NCBI GenBank assembly: GCA_002433075.1
Contig: DJHM01000011.1
Span: forward strand, 234,048-298,047
Origin: Latescibacteria bacterium UBA6620
Lineage (GTDB): Bacteria > Latescibacterota > UBA2968
DNA: 64,000 nucleotides
Direction of reading: 5' to 3'
The translations under genes were made by a program, and so were the position numbers. Shown here piece after piece: positions 63,426-64,000 of this stretch. The notes beneath the pieces are model-generated. The model did no database searches and was not told where the DNA came from. It saw only the letters and a list, made by a program, of their open reading frames with translations. Position 1 is the first letter of the stretch. Every line of letters begins with the position of its first letter.

Positions 63426-64000
63426 TCAACTTGGATGAACTTCCAGGTCGTCCCCTATGCTCTCCTGCCAGGCCTCGACCTCTCGCGTCAATCGGGAGAC
63501 GTCCTTACTCAGGCGCTTCGCGCCATAGAGGTTGTGAATCTCGTGGGGATCCTTGCCGAGATCGAACAGCTGGGAAACTTCCTTTTCGCGCAGGCATAGC
63601 TTCAGGCCTTCCCGCGTCACGATGGTTCGGGAGTTGAGATGAGCGGCCGAGTCAGCTACCTCGCGCGGCATGAGGCCCCGATCCGCCAGGGTGTGCATGC
63701 GGCCGGAGCGCTTCCAGTGCCATTGGTAGAAGACAGACTCCGGCTTAGCGTCACGCCCGAGATAGCGGCTCCAGCTTCGTCCAGGCAGACCTTCGGCCTT
63801 TTCCGGCACGCCCAGGAGGTCCATGAGCGTGGGGGTGATATCAATGCTGCTCACGGGACGCTCGATGCGCTGCTTCCCGAATCCCTTCCTGGGATACCTG
63901 AGGAGCATGGGAACGCGTGCGGACTCCTCATAGATGACGCCCTTCCAGTAGAGGCCGTGCGAGCCCATCTGTTCTCCGTGGTCGCTCGTGTAGACCACGA
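63426..64000 (-). CDS. Sulfatase, C-terminal part (5' end beyond window)
   Basis: The visible 190 residues are the C-terminal half of a type I sulfatase. VYTSDHGEQMGSHGLYWKG carries the metal-binding Asp-His of the active site, and VSSIDITPTLMDLLGVPEKA and LFDLGKDPHEIHNLYG are typical later motifs. The formylglycine site lies outside the window. The frame stays open to the window edge, so the start is not visible. The TIM-barrel gene follows 31 nt downstream. Confidence 0.88.
   Translation of the reverse strand, partial: VVYTSDHGEQMGSHGLYWKGVIYEESARVPMLLRYPRKGFGKQRIERPVSSIDITPTLMDLLGVPEKAEGLPGRSWSRYLGRDAKPESVFYQWHWKRSGRMHTLADRGLMPREVADSAAHLNSRTIVTREGLKLCLREKEVSQLFDLGKDPHEIHNLYGAKRLSKDVSRLTREVEAWQESIGDDLEVHPS

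Noticed and set aside
1..64000. CRISPR array, tRNA, rRNA or prophage
   Set aside because: I looked for regularly spaced repeats, cloverleaf-like sequences and phage genes and saw none.

Overview
The window looks like a chromosomal segment (moderately high GC) from an uncultured heterotrophic bacterium of the Latescibacterota/Poribacteria/Planctomycetota type. This is inferred from gene content: ten phytanoyl-CoA-dioxygenase-like (PhyH) loci, two sulfatases, four paralogues of a beta-propeller family opening with an LF(V/I/L)DD motif, two sialidase-like propellers, Gfo/Idh/MocA oxidoreductases, two enolase-superfamily enzymes and an FMN alpha-hydroxy-acid oxidase. No rRNA, tRNA, CRISPR array, phage or intact insertion sequence was seen. 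Many starts are TTG or GTG behind good Shine-Dalgarno sites.

Layout. 1-2889: three Gfo/Idh/MocA genes on the minus strand. 3320-11839: a small sigma-like HTH protein, a propeller enzyme, a sialidase-like protein, two PhyH genes, a frameshifted zinc-ribbon gene, a metzincin-like lipoprotein and a sterol-desaturase-like enzyme. 11840-13461: a promoter with a perfect dyad, then a haem-monooxygenase-like gene coupled to a truncated hemin-binding gene. 13508-28536: mostly minus-strand catabolic and transport genes (enolase superfamily, mutM, PhyH, FAD oxidase, APC-USP transporter, APH kinase, gamma-glutamyltransferase, nitrilase, sulfatase). 28820-39602: an rhmD-like dehydratase and a stretch rich in broken genes (5'-3' exonuclease, lipoprotein, acetyltransferase, AICAR formyltransferase, HAD phosphatase). 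39871-47568: a plus-strand run of catabolic oxidoreductases, a nitrilase and propeller enzymes. 47927-50448: glnB/K with a terminator, then a truncated amt and a decayed Nramp gene joined back to back. 50555-54349: a phosphoesterase-propeller fusion and a fourth LFVDD propeller. 54614-61575: a co-directional cluster with a LmbE/PIG-L deacetylase, an SGNH hydrolase and five PhyH domains. 62028-64000: a TIM-barrel protein and a partial sulfatase.

Most genes fit scavenging of sulfated, acylated or amino-linked sugars and other small organics: desulfation, deacetylation, propeller glycosidases, sugar-acid dehydration, hydroxy-acid and aldehyde oxidation.

The most unusual signal is that seven of eleven PhyH domains replace the iron-binding Asp of H-x-D by Gly, Ala or Arg (HGG, HSG, HNA, HGR). 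HxG/HxA is the pattern known from iron/2-oxoglutarate halogenases. Five of these seven domains sit in the 54614-61575 cluster.

A caution for users: many genes carry single-base frameshifts, and most that could be placed lie in short G, C or T runs. Some may be consensus errors. The truncations and in-frame stops are not explained that way.
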